DNA of 39,973 nt. Origin: Halobacteriales archaeon QH_10_67_22. Lineage in GTDB: Archaea > Halobacteriota > Halobacteria > Halobacteriales > Haloarculaceae. This document shows positions 15,441 through 23,384 of the stretch, one piece after another. Each line of letters opens with the position of its first letter. The stretch's first letter is position 1. Both the position numbers and the translations under genes were made by a program. The notes under the pieces were generated by a model. It was not told the DNA's origin and searched no databases. It saw only the letters and a list, made by a program, of their open reading frames with translations. The stretch lies in the NCBI GenBank assembly GCA_003021305.1, contig PXQN01000017.1, positions 1 through 39,973 of the forward strand. The letters run 5' to 3'.

Positions 15441-16352
15441 TCAGCCGTCCTCGCCACACTCGTACATGGCAAGTGTTGTCGCGAACCTGGGTTCATCGCT
15501 CGGCCGATAGACGACCCGCACGTCGCAGTCGCGGGTGACGCCGACCGTCGTCTCGTTGCCGACGCCGACCAGTCGCCGGTCGCCTCTCTGGACGGTCCCG
15601 CCGGCCCAGGCTCCGGCCGCCTGGTCGGCCCCCGCGACTTCGGTGACACCGTCGCCGGTGACGAACAGGCGGTCAGCCTGGACGGCGTCACCGCCCGCGT
15701 GACGGACCGTCAGGGAACGCCGGTTTCCGTCGACCGCCTCCTCGGAGAACTCGAATGCGACCTGAGGCGTGGCGAACCTGTCGTGCTCGACGAGCGTCTC
15801 GGCACCGACGGTCGTTCCGGCCAGGCCGACGACGACGCCGAGACAGACGACGCCACAGACTGCGAGCGTCGCCGTCGGACCGAGGCCGGTCGGGGTCGCC
15901 CGGTCACCGTCGTCCTCCCCCGCACCCAGCAGTCCGAGCACGCGTGCAACCAGCAGCGCCACGAGCGGGAGACCGGCCACGAGCAGGACGACGACGACCA
16001 GCTGTCCCACCCTGAACCCGAACAGGAAACTGGCGACACCGAGCACAGCCAGCGATGGCACACCGAGGCCGGCGCCCAGCGTCGCGATGCCGACGTTCGC
16101 ACGCTCCGCGACGCGACTTCCGAACGCGGCGACGACGACCACCGCACAGACGGGCGCGAGAACCAACACCAGCGTCGCCGCGTCGAGAACCGTCGTCGCG
16201 ACCCGGGTAGCCGGTCCGGTCACGACGGCGTTCGTGTGACTGCTGCCGAAGGGAAAGCGACCGAGCATCGTCGCGACCGTCGCCGCGAGCGCGGCCACGG
16301 CGACGTACTGGGCGACGAAGAACACGACGACGCTGTTGCGCGCGCTCGTCAT
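15441..16352 (-). CDS. Polytopic membrane protein with C-terminal pilin-like domain
   Basis: 303 aa. Five or so hydrophobic helices occupy residues 8-190 (VVVFFVAQYVAVAALAATVA; LVLVLAPVCAVVVVAAFG; ATLGAGLGVPSLAVLGVASF; GQLVVVVLLVAGLPLVALLV; TLAVCGVVCLGVVVGLAG). The last 105 residues (QVAFEFSEE, LTVRHAGGDAVQADRLFVTG, then W-x-G, DVRVVYRPSD) match the C-terminal beta module of archaeal pilin-like proteins and of the lipoprotein at 4758-6110. It overlaps the upstream gene by four bases (ATGA), so they are translationally coupled. Function unknown. Confidence 0.72.
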   Translation of the reverse strand: MTSARNSVVVFFVAQYVAVAALAATVATMLGRFPFGSSHTNAVVTGPATRVATTVLDAATLVLVLAPVCAVVVVAAFGSRVAERANVGIATLGAGLGVPSLAVLGVASFLFGFRVGQLVVVVLLVAGLPLVALLVARVLGLLGAGEDDGDRATPTGLGPTATLAVCGVVCLGVVVGLAGTTVGAETLVEHDRFATPQVAFEFSEEAVDGNRRSLTVRHAGGDAVQADRLFVTGDGVTEVAGADQAAGAWAGGTVQRGDRRLVGVGNETTVGVTRDCDVRVVYRPSDEPRFATTLAMYECGEDG

Positions 16353-17056
16353 GGGAACAACGCGAGGACGACGACACCGAGCAGCGGCGCCAGCAGGAGG
16401 TTCAGGACCGTCACGTACGCGAGCCAGGCTCGTCGCTTGAGCGGGTTGGCGGGAAAGCGGTCGCCGACGAGGCGATACCCGACGTACTCCGCGACTGCGG
16501 CCGCACCGACCCCGGCTACTGTCGCTATCGTCCGGGCGAGCGCACAGCCGACCGGCCCACAGTCGGTGACGAACTGGACTTCACTGGGGTATGTCGGCTG
16601 GATACGCGCCGCCTCGGCCCGTGTGAGACCGGTTTCGTCGAGCCACTCGACCAGCGGGCCGTCCTCGACGTCCTCCAGGCGGACGGCGTTGTCCGTCGCA
16701 GCGACGCGTTTGACCAGTTCCGTCCGCCCGTCGGCACGGAGCATCGCCGCCACCGCGCACGGGACGCCGTCGGCACCGACGAACTGCGGGGCCCGTTCCG
16801 GCACCGACCGGTTAGTCGGGACGGCGCTCTGCTGCCGGTAGGCACGGAGGGCGTCCAGCGCCGCCATCCGTCGCCGGTGACGCTCCTCGTCGAGGTGGCT
16901 CGTGTCGGCTACGCGGAGGGCACGCTCGGTCCGACGGAGGTGTTCACGTACTCTGTGGCGCGTCAGCCAGGCCAACACGACCCGGAGTGTGGCGTGGAGA
17001 CGCTGGCGAAGCGACCCGCGGGGGCCGGTGGGTTCGGCGCGTCCGGTCAGCGGCAT
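16349..17056 (-). CDS. Membrane protein carrying a bacterial-type 'GVPCAVAAML...IQPTYP' domain
   Basis: 235 aa. The N-terminal 90 residues are Arg-rich. Residues about 90-160 hold FVGADGVPCAVAAMLRADGR, VAATDNAVRLEDVED and LTRAEAARIQPTYP, closely following a conserved pattern (F-D-x-x-G-x-x-CAV-x-x-L ... A-x-x-DN ... WL-x-x-x-GLT-x-x-E-A-x-IQP-x-Y) that I know from uncharacterised bacterial proteins. Two transmembrane helices (about 170-195 and 212-233) close the protein. First gene of a two-gene minus-strand operon with the pilin-domain membrane protein. Possibly acquired from bacteria; function unknown. Confidence 0.7.
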   Translation of the reverse strand: MPLTGRAEPTGPRGSLRQRLHATLRVVLAWLTRHRVREHLRRTERALRVADTSHLDEERHRRRMAALDALRAYRQQSAVPTNRSVPERAPQFVGADGVPCAVAAMLRADGRTELVKRVAATDNAVRLEDVEDGPLVEWLDETGLTRAEAARIQPTYPSEVQFVTDCGPVGCALARTIATVAGVGAAAVAEYVGYRLVGDRFPANPLKRRAWLAYVTVLNLLLAPLLGVVVLALFP

Positions 17057-17252
17057 ACGCGACGGACGGTATCCGACTACTTCACCGTTTTGCCGCGTGT
17101 CAGCAGTCGACGAAAAACATCAAAACGGGCGCCAGGGACTTTCCGGACGGTTCGTTCGGGCGATGGACCGCTGGTCCGACTGTGACCCCCGTCCCCGGCA
17201 CCGAGCGCCGGTGACAGAAACGCATAAGCCGGCGGAGCCCCCGCTTTCTGTC

Positions 17253-19616
17253 GTGTCCCAGTCCGAGGCCGAGGAGGGCGTCGCCGTTGCCGAGGTGCTC
17301 CCCGACTACGCCGGCGCGTTCCCGTTCGAACGGTTCAACCGGATGCAGACCGAGGCACTGCCCGCCCTGCTGGGTGGCGAGGGCGACAACGTCGTCGTCA
17401 GCGCACCGACCGCCAGCGGGAAGACGGCCCTGGCGGAAGTCGCGATCTGCCGGACGCTCGATGCGGGCGGGACGGCGCTGTTTCTGGCGCCGTTGCGCGC
17501 CCTGACAAACGAGCGCGAGAGCGAGTGGGAACGCTTCGAGGACCTGGGCCACTCGGTGTACGTCGTCACGGGCGAACGGGACCTCGACCCCCGGCGCGCC
17601 GAGCGGGCCGACATCCTCGTGATGACCCCCGAGAAGGCCGACTCGGCGACGCGCAAACACGACTCGCCGCGGTACTCGTTCGTCACCGACGTCGACTGCT
17701 GTGTCATCGACGAGGTCCACCTGCTGGATTCGGAGAAACGCGGCTCGGTGCTGGAGGTGACGGTCTCGCGCCTGCGCCGGCTGTGTGAGCCCCGGATCGT
17801 CGCGCTCTCGGCGACGATGCCCAACGTCTCGGACGTGGCCGACTGGCTCGACGCCCCCGAGAACTGTACCTTTTCGTTCGGCGAGGCGTACCGCCCGGTC
17901 CCGCTACACGCCGACGTGCGCACGTACAGTCACGGCGAGAACGCCTTCGCAGACAAGTACCGCCGGCTCTACCGGGCGCTGGACCTGGCCGAACCCCACA
18001 TCCGCGAGGAGGGCCAGGCGCTGGTGTTCGTCTCCTCGCGACAGGACACCGTTCAGGCCGCGAAGAAGGCCCGCGACGAACTCGTCGAGCGCGACGTGCC
18101 GGTCGGGGCCCGGGGTGACTACGATTTCCACACTGACGCGTCGGAACTGTCCAACGACACGCTGCGCCAGTCGGTGCTCGACGGCGTGGGCTTTCACCAC
18201 GCCGGCCTCTCGAAAGACGACAAGTCACTCGTCGAAGGGTGGTTCAAGGAGGGCGAGATCCAGGTGCTCTTCTCGACGTCGACGCTGGCGTGGGGCGTGA
18301 ACCTGCCGGCACGGTGTGTCGTCATCCGCGACACCAAACTCCACGACCCCCTGGAGGGGGAGGTGGACATGAGCCCGCTGGACGTCCTCCAGATGCTCGG
18401 GCGGGCCGGCCGGCCCGGCTACGACGACCAGGGGTACGCCTGGGTCGTCTGTGACCGCTCGGACGCCGACCGGTACCGGCGCCTGCTCACCGAGGGGACC
18501 GACATCGAGTCCCGCCTCGCGGAAGACTTAGACGCCCACCTCAACGCCGAGATCGCGCTGGGCACCGTCTCTGACATCGAGGACGTGATGGACTGGCTGG
18601 AGACGACCTTCTACTACGTGCGCGCTCGGAGCGTCCCCGACCAGTACGCCTCCGAGAGCGACCTGCGCGACCAGGTGGGCGAGACGCTGCGCTCGCTGGT
18701 CGACCGCGGGTTCGTCGAACGCGACGACCTCTCGCTGTCGACGACGCCGCGTGGCCAGCTCGCCTCGAAGTTCTACCTGGGGCTGGACACCGCCCACGAG
18801 TTCGCCCGGCTGTGCGAGCGTGATTCGCTCGACGCCGACGCCGTCTTGCGGGCCGTCGCGACCGCCGCCGAGTTCGACAGCGTCAGCGCCCGCTCGGACG
18901 AGGAAGACGCCGTCGCGGCCGTCCTGGGCGAGACGCCCGAATTAGACCCCGGGTCGCGGAAAGTACTCGCGATCCTGGCGTCGAGCATGCGCGGGACGAC
19001 ACCGACGGAACTGCAGAGCGACGCCTGGGTGATCCGCCAGAACGCCCAGCGGTTGCTGGCGGCGCTACGGGCGTTTCTCGACAGGTTCGCCGACGCCCGG
19101 GCCGCCAACCTGGCCCGGCGCATCGAGGCCCGCATCGAGAACGGCATCAGCGACGACGCGGTCGGGCTCACGGCTATCGACGGCGTCGGGTCCGGACGGG
19201 CGGGCAAACTCGCCGCCGAGGGGCTGACCACCCCCGCCGACGTGCGCGAGGGCGGCGTCGAGCGACTGCAAGCCGCGGGTCTCTCGGCGGGCGTCGCCGA
19301 CCGCATCGTCGAGAGCGCCGGCGAGTTACCGGCCGTCGTCGTCGAGTGGGGTGACTTTCCCGACGCCGTCGCCCGAGGGGACAACGACATGCGCGAGGTG
19401 ACGGTCCGGTCGGTCGGCGGTGCCGCCCGCGCGGGCATCCGGGTGACGGTCAACGGCGTCGAAATGACGACGAAAGCCAGCTATCTGGGCGAGGCTACGG
19501 TTCCCGTCGGCGTGTTCGGCGGTGACGCCGACGAACTCGAGTTCGCCGTCGAAGTCGTCTTCCCCGAACTTCCCCTCCATCCTTCCGTCGAGACGCGTAC
19601 CGTCCGGGTGACCTAG
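17253..19616 (+). CDS. Ski2/Brr2-like superfamily 2 helicase with HhH tail
   Basis: 787 aa from the GTG at 17253, chosen because CATAAG lies about 30 bases upstream and the preceding in-frame extension looks non-coding. Motifs: APTASGKTALAE (Walker A), LAPLRALTNER (Ia), MTPEKAD (Ib), DEVHLLDSEKRG (II), SATMPNVSDVADWL (III), VFVSSRQDT (IV), GFHHAGLSKDD, TSTLAWGVNLPA (V) and QMLGRAGRPGYDDQG (VI). A winged-helix/ratchet region and a Sec63-like part with helix-hairpin-helix IDGVGSGRAGKLAAEG follow, then a C-terminal beta domain. Related to Hel308 but closer to the Brr2/ASCC3 branch in motif wording; likely DNA or RNA unwinding in repair or RNA processing. The 3' end overlaps the next gene by 122 bases. 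Confidence 0.9.
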   Translation: MSQSEAEEGVAVAEVLPDYAGAFPFERFNRMQTEALPALLGGEGDNVVVSAPTASGKTALAEVAICRTLDAGGTALFLAPLRALTNERESEWERFEDLGHSVYVVTGERDLDPRRAERADILVMTPEKADSATRKHDSPRYSFVTDVDCCVIDEVHLLDSEKRGSVLEVTVSRLRRLCEPRIVALSATMPNVSDVADWLDAPENCTFSFGEAYRPVPLHADVRTYSHGENAFADKYRRLYRALDLAEPHIREEGQALVFVSSRQDTVQAAKKARDELVERDVPVGARGDYDFHTDASELSNDTLRQSVLDGVGFHHAGLSKDDKSLVEGWFKEGEIQVLFSTSTLAWGVNLPARCVVIRDTKLHDPLEGEVDMSPLDVLQMLGRAGRPGYDDQGYAWVVCDRSDADRYRRLLTEGTDIESRLAEDLDAHLNAEIALGTVSDIEDVMDWLETTFYYVRARSVPDQYASESDLRDQVGETLRSLVDRGFVERDDLSLSTTPRGQLASKFYLGLDTAHEFARLCERDSLDADAVLRAVATAAEFDSVSARSDEEDAVAAVLGETPELDPGSRKVLAILASSMRGTTPTELQSDAWVIRQNAQRLLAALRAFLDRFADARAANLARRIEARIENGISDDAVGLTAIDGVGSGRAGKLAAEGLTTPADVREGGVERLQAAGLSAGVADRIVESAGELPAVVVEWGDFPDAVARGDNDMREVTVRSVGGAARAGIRVTVNGVEMTTKASYLGEATVPVGVFGGDADELEFAVEVVFPELPLHPSVETRTVRVT

Positions 19617-20652
19617 GGGCTTCTCGGCGGTCGTCGGAGTCCCGGTCGGGGGCCAGGTCGTCGTAGGCCTCCTGGTAGACGTCGAGCAGTTCCCCGAGGA
19701 CGGCGTAGATCACCGGGCCGACGAAGATACCGATGGGGCCGAACAGCGAGACGCCGCCGATGACCCCCAGCAACACGAACAGGTCGTTCAGGTCGACCGC
19801 CTCGTCGACCAGCAGCGGCCGCGCGACGTTGTCCAGCGCGCCGATGAGCACCCCGCCGTAGGCGAGTAACGCGACCCCCGCGACTGGGTCGCCGGTCGCG
19901 ACGAGGTACACGCCGGCCGGCGCCCAGACAAGCGCCGACCCGACCATCGGGATGAACCCGAGGATCACCATACAGAACGTCCAGAAGAAGACGCTCGGGA
20001 TGCCGGCGAGCCAGAGGCCGACGCCGGCGGCGACCCCCTGGAGGACCGCGACGAGCACGTGACCCTTGACGACCGACCAGGTCGCGCCGCCGGTGGTCTC
20101 GTACAGGCGGTCCTGGAGTTCGGTCGGGAGGACGTCGAACTCCCGCGTCCAGTCGGCAAAGCCCTGCCAGTCCCGGACCGCGTAGAACTGGACGAGCAAC
20201 ATCAGCGAGACGCCGATGAACGCCCCCGCCGCCGCTCCGACGAGGCCCGACGCAGAGTCGGCCGCCCAGACGCCTATCGCCCGCAACGCCGCCTTCGCCC
20301 GGCTTTCGATGTCTATCTGCTGGCCGGTGTACTGCTCGACGAGCCCCTCTATCCGGGCGCCGTTGGGTAGCTGGTCGAGCGAGACCGAACTCGCCAGCTG
20401 TGCGGCGTCGTCGGCCACCGCTCCGACCATCACCACGACCGGCAGGACGGCCACGAGCACGGTCCCGAGCACCACCAGGACCGCCGCGACCGACGCCGGG
20501 AGCCGACTCGCCAGGCGTCGCTGTGCCGGCCGCGTGACGAACGCGAGGACTACCCCGGCCAGAAGATACTGGACGTACCCGGCGACCATCAGGACGCTGA
20601 TTGCCCCACCCAGTGTGATAATTCCGACAAAGAACGTCTGCTGTCTATTCAT
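19495..20652 (-). CDS. AI-2E family transporter (PerM/TqsA-type permease)
   Basis: 385 aa. Typical layout of the AI-2E transporter superfamily: two N-terminal helices, a helical extracytoplasmic part (residues 70-140), and a block of C-terminal helices with FILGFIPMVGSALVWAPAGV and the conserved GPIGIFVGPVIYAVLGELLDVY. Members export autoinducer-2 in some bacteria or act as ion antiporters; substrate here unknown. ATG at 20652; a GTG at 20679 is possible. The last 40 residues are an Arg-rich tail read antisense through the end of the helicase gene; a stop TAG just after the probable natural end (around 19612) is one frame off. Confidence 0.85.
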   Translation of the reverse strand: MNRQQTFFVGIITLGGAISVLMVAGYVQYLLAGVVLAFVTRPAQRRLASRLPASVAAVLVVLGTVLVAVLPVVVMVGAVADDAAQLASSVSLDQLPNGARIEGLVEQYTGQQIDIESRAKAALRAIGVWAADSASGLVGAAAGAFIGVSLMLLVQFYAVRDWQGFADWTREFDVLPTELQDRLYETTGGATWSVVKGHVLVAVLQGVAAGVGLWLAGIPSVFFWTFCMVILGFIPMVGSALVWAPAGVYLVATGDPVAGVALLAYGGVLIGALDNVARPLLVDEAVDLNDLFVLLGVIGGVSLFGPIGIFVGPVIYAVLGELLDVYQEAYDDLAPDRDSDDRREAPRSPGRYASRRKDGGEVRGRRLRRRTRVRRRHRRTRRREP

Positions 20653-20792
20653 GTGCGAGACACGACTGTTTTGAGACACTATCCGGGCACCAGCACAAGA
20701 ACGTTCGGGTCACGCCGTCGCTGACCGCTCTCCTCTGTCGGGTCCGTGTCCGCCGCTGTTTCGGCCGTCCTCTCGCCACTGTGAATCTTTCA

Positions 20793-20899
20793 TACGGTCG
20801 TGCGTACCCAATTTCGGCAGTGTCGATGAAGACCGGCGTTTCGGACCACGGGGACAGTCTTCTGTTTCGTGGGAATCAAAAGAATTACGCACGACCGTA
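20793..20899. mobile_element. MITE family A, copy A4 (107 bp)
   Basis: TIRs as in A1, TSD TCA (20790-20792, 20900-20902). A1 orientation; interior diverged at GTGTCGATGAAGACCGGCG. Lies in the divergent intergenic region upstream of the AI-2E permease. Confidence 0.88.
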
Positions 20900-21029
20900 T
20901 CACTCGAACTGTTCCGTCGCCCGTGGCCACGACTGTCCCGCGTTGTCGCTCGCCGCGACCGCCGCCGGCCGCTCTTCCCGTCGAGGTCTCCCTGAACACC
21001 GAAACGCTCTCAAAACCTGCCGTAAAACC

Positions 21030-21160
21030 TCTAAATACTTTTGAGTCAGTAATAAAAGGTCAGAAAAACGAATAAAAGGTCCCGATGATATCCTGGTTCG
21101 TCGTTGATTTGCGCGAATCGAGCCAAAATGACGCCAACCGTCGGCCCTTTATATGGGGTG
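21030..21160 (+). promoter_or_regulatory. AT-rich region with stacked TATA-like boxes
   Basis: Upstream of the small membrane gene at 21192 are CTAAATACTTTTG (about 21030), AATAAAAGGTC twice in direct repeat (21051-21061 and 21070-21080), and CCTTTATATGG at 21147-21157. Such AT density is exceptional in this GC-rich window. CTTTATATGG is the best promoter for 21192, with about 15-20 bases of leader and an AGGTG-type ribosome-binding site. Confidence 0.45.
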
Positions 21161-21191
21161 TGGGATCCATGGTGGAGATAGGTGACGCCCG

Positions 21192-21437
21192 ATGTCCAGT
21201 GTTTCCCCGTTCCGGCGCTCGCCGGACGTCCGTCCTGCCCGTGGCGCACAGCTCCTCCGAACCGTCCTGCTCGGCTCGATGCGGTTCGCCGGCTTCTGGT
21301 CGGCCATCGCGCTGCCGTTCGTCCTCCTCGCGATGGTCGTCGTCGGCGTCGCCGCCCAGCAGACGGAACTGTTCGCCGGTCTCGTCGGGACGAACCTGGT
21401 CGCGCTCCGGCTCGGTCGCGAGTACAACCGCGAGTGA
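21192..21437 (+). CDS. Small membrane protein
   Basis: 81 aa, not recognised. A basic N-terminus (FRRSPDVRPARGAQLLRT) leads into two hydrophobic stretches (GFWSAIALPFVLLAMVVVGV and LFAGLVGTNLVALRLG), ending in an acidic-basic tail REYNRE. It lies alone between MITE A4 and MITE B2. Coding nature is supported by composition and by the strong TTTATATGG promoter; function cannot be proposed. Confidence 0.6.
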   Translation: MSSVSPFRRSPDVRPARGAQLLRTVLLGSMRFAGFWSAIALPFVLLAMVVVGVAAQQTELFAGLVGTNLVALRLGREYNRE

Positions 21438-21574
21438 GCCCGGTTCCGGCGAGCCGTTCCCCGCCACGACCGGGGGCTGTGTCACTGCCACGCCGGTTCC
21501 CCGCGTGGCATCCCCGGGCCGTCCCCCTGCCCACGTCTGCCGATGTCGGGCGTTCACCACTACGGTCCTCCTGA

Positions 21575-21681
21575 TACTGTCGGACACAAGCGAGTCGACA
21601 CTCGATATCTCGTTTGGCGGTCTACGAGACGTCTCGATGGTGAAACACCGACGAGCGTTCACGTACTTGTGTCCGATAGTA
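21575..21681. mobile_element. MITE family B, copy B2 (107 bp)
   Basis: TIRs TACTGTCGGACACAAG / CTTGTGTCCGATAGTA with TSD TGA (21572-21574, 21682-21684). Opposite orientation to B1. Intergenic. Confidence 0.88.
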
Positions 21682-21793
21682 TGACGGACGAACAGCGACC
21701 TACGTGTTCGGACTCTCGAAAGAGCGGACGGGCGAGTTAGACGGCTGCTGGCTCACTGACCGCGTTCTGCTCGAGTGAGCCGGTCGAACGTGA

Positions 21794-21900
21794 TACGGTC
21801 GTGCGTAATTCTTTTGATTCCCACGAAACAGAAGGCTCTCTCCGTGGTCCGAAACGCCGATCCGAACCGACACTGCGGAAACTGGTTACGCACGACCGTA
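21794..21900. mobile_element. MITE family A, copy A5 (107 bp)
   Basis: A3 orientation, full-length with intact termini. Flanks differ: TGA on the left (21791-21793), TCA on the right (21901-21903). The right TCA is also the left flank of the family C half-copy that follows directly. Confidence 0.86.
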
Positions 21901-21903
21901 TCA

Positions 21904-21926
21904 TAGTGATTATTGTAGCGATTTAC
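21904..21926. mobile_element. MITE family C, half copy C3
   Basis: TAGTGATTATTGTAGCGATT (and the next few bases) is identical to the left end of C2, but the internal hairpin and the right terminus are missing; the sequence then diverges. Directly joined to A5 through a shared TCA. Confidence 0.7.
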
Positions 21927-21975
21927 TTCGCAGCGGTCCGTGCGTTTATCACTGAGAGCGCGACCACCCCCGTCC

Positions 21976-22695
21976 ATGCACGACGAAGTGCGCGTCGTCG
22001 CCGGGGAGTGTACGGCGACGTTCGACGATGGTACGGAACGCGAACACCGCGGCGACGTTCTAGCGGTGATCAAGCCCGACAACACAGTGCTGGTCCACGA
22101 CGCCGACGGCTACCAGCCGGTCGCATGGTTGACCCGGGCCGAGAGCGTCCAGATGTTCGACGGTGAAGTGCGCGCCCGTGACGGCGACCAGCGCTTGCGC
22201 GTGACCGTCCACGACGAACACGCCAGCGGCCGCCATCCCGTCTCGGACGCGGGCGTTCCGGTCGGGGACTGTCCCGACTGCGAGGGGACGCTCGTTCTCG
22301 CGTCCGGGCGGGTCTCGTGTCTCGACTGTGCAACCGGCCACAGTGTCCCCCGCGACGCAGCAGTGCTCGACGAAATCTGCGAGGACTGTGGCCTCCCGCG
22401 GATGCGCGCCGAGCGCGGGCGGGCGTTCGAGGTGTGTCTGGACCGCGAGTGCGAGTCGCTCGACGAGGAAGTCCGGGCGGCGTTCGACCGCGAGTGGGAC
22501 TGTCCGGCGTGTGGGAGCGACCTGCGGATACTCCGGCGGGGCGGACTCATCGCCGGCTGTGAGCGCTATCCCGACTGCGAGACGGGGTTTTCGCTCCCGG
22601 CGGGGGTCGTCGACGGGGCCTGCGAGTGTGGACTCCCCGTCTTCGAGACGCCGGGCGGTCGCCGGTGTCTCGACCGGACGTGTTCGTCCGGGTGA
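21976..22695 (+). CDS. NucS-N-like domain fused to four zinc ribbons
   Basis: 239 aa. Residues 1-60 (VRVVAGECTATFDDGTEREH, then GDVLAVIKPDNTVLVHDADG and YQPVAWLTRAE) resemble the N-terminal DNA-binding/dimerisation domain of NucS/EndoMS. No NucS nuclease domain follows; instead there are four Cys-rich units like the C4 zinc fingers of bacterial topoisomerase I: CPDCEG...CLDC, CEDCGLPR...CLDREC, CPACGSDL...CERYPDC and CECGLPVF...CLDRTC. Probably a DNA-binding protein; catalytic residues not seen. ATG at 21976 chosen at the beginning of the conserved domain; TTTATCAC about 25 bases upstream may be the promoter. Confidence 0.75.
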   Translation: MHDEVRVVAGECTATFDDGTEREHRGDVLAVIKPDNTVLVHDADGYQPVAWLTRAESVQMFDGEVRARDGDQRLRVTVHDEHASGRHPVSDAGVPVGDCPDCEGTLVLASGRVSCLDCATGHSVPRDAAVLDEICEDCGLPRMRAERGRAFEVCLDRECESLDEEVRAAFDREWDCPACGSDLRILRRGGLIAGCERYPDCETGFSLPAGVVDGACECGLPVFETPGGRRCLDRTCSSG

Positions 22696-22867
22696 TCCGA
22701 CGCTCGCCGCCGGTCTGACGACCCACCCCGTGAACCCGGTCGAACTGTGTGTTCGACGCGACGGGCGAGCGATCGGGAGTTTACCGCGTTGCTCCGTAAC
22801 CGATCCGGCGCGTTCCTGACAAAGAACTGATGCGTGAGTTTACGATGCTCCGGCTCCAACGTTGCAC

Positions 22868-23221
22868 ATGGTCTCATCCCCGCGCGGTCACAGCCCGGAC
22901 GAAAGGCAGGCAGACGAGTGGGACGCGGGTCGGCCCGACGTCCGCCGAGTCTGGGGGGCCCTCGACGTGGCGAAAGTCGCCGTTCCGGTCGTCGTCGGCA
23001 GCCTCCTGGTCTCGGTGCCGTACGCCCTCCTCGTGGTCTGGGTGACGAACGGTTTGCTGGCCTGGGTCGACGCGCTCGGCCCCAGCGTCACGCTCGGCCT
23101 CGTCGTCTTTTTCACGACCACGGTCTTCGTGAGTTTCCTGTTCAGCGCCGTCATGCTGGTCGACCGCCTCCTCCCGTGGGAGTCGCCGCTCGCGCTCGAG
23201 GAAACGCCCCGTCGCTCCTGA
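22868..23221 (+). CDS. Small two-helix membrane protein
   Basis: 117 aa, not recognised. A polar N-terminus of about 35 residues is followed by two hydrophobic helices (VAKVAVPVVVGSLLVSVPYA and SVTLGLVVFFTTTVFVSFLF) around a short linker. Start at the ATG 22868, with GTTTACG about 30 bases upstream. The stop TGA (23219-23221) is the TSD of MITE C1. Confidence 0.62.
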   Translation: MVSSPRGHSPDERQADEWDAGRPDVRRVWGALDVAKVAVPVVVGSLLVSVPYALLVVWVTNGLLAWVDALGPSVTLGLVVFFTTTVFVSFLFSAVMLVDRLLPWESPLALEETPRRS

Positions 23222-23301
23222 TAGTGATTATTGTAGGTCTGTTCCGGATCGACCGCACGCAGTCGTGCGGTCGTACCGGTAAATCGCTCCAATAATCACT
23301 A
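23222..23301. mobile_element. MITE family C, copy C1 (80 bp)
   Basis: Termini TAGTGATTATTG / CAATAATCACTA with TSD TGA (23219-23221, 23302-23304). Contains a perfect internal hairpin CGACCGCACG-CAGT-CGTGCGGTCG. Left TSD is the stop codon of the preceding gene; the right edge creates an ATG at 23301 in frame with endA. Confidence 0.88.
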
Positions 23302-23384
23302 TGAGCGCGGCCCCGGGACCGACTCCAGCGCCCTCCCGCCCACGGGATCGCAGGGGCTTTGCCCCGCCGGCGGCCAGAGCCCAC

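Noticed and set aside
16902-17252. N-terminal extension of the Ski2-like helicase by up to 117 residues
   Set aside because: The segment overlaps the divergent gene at 16349-17056 and is Arg/Ser-rich; the GTG at 17253 has a proper promoter.
23301-23384. endA start at the ATG created by MITE C1
   Set aside because: The added residues are Pro/Arg/Ala-rich and not part of the endonuclease fold; the conserved protein begins at 23385. It remains possible that both starts are used.
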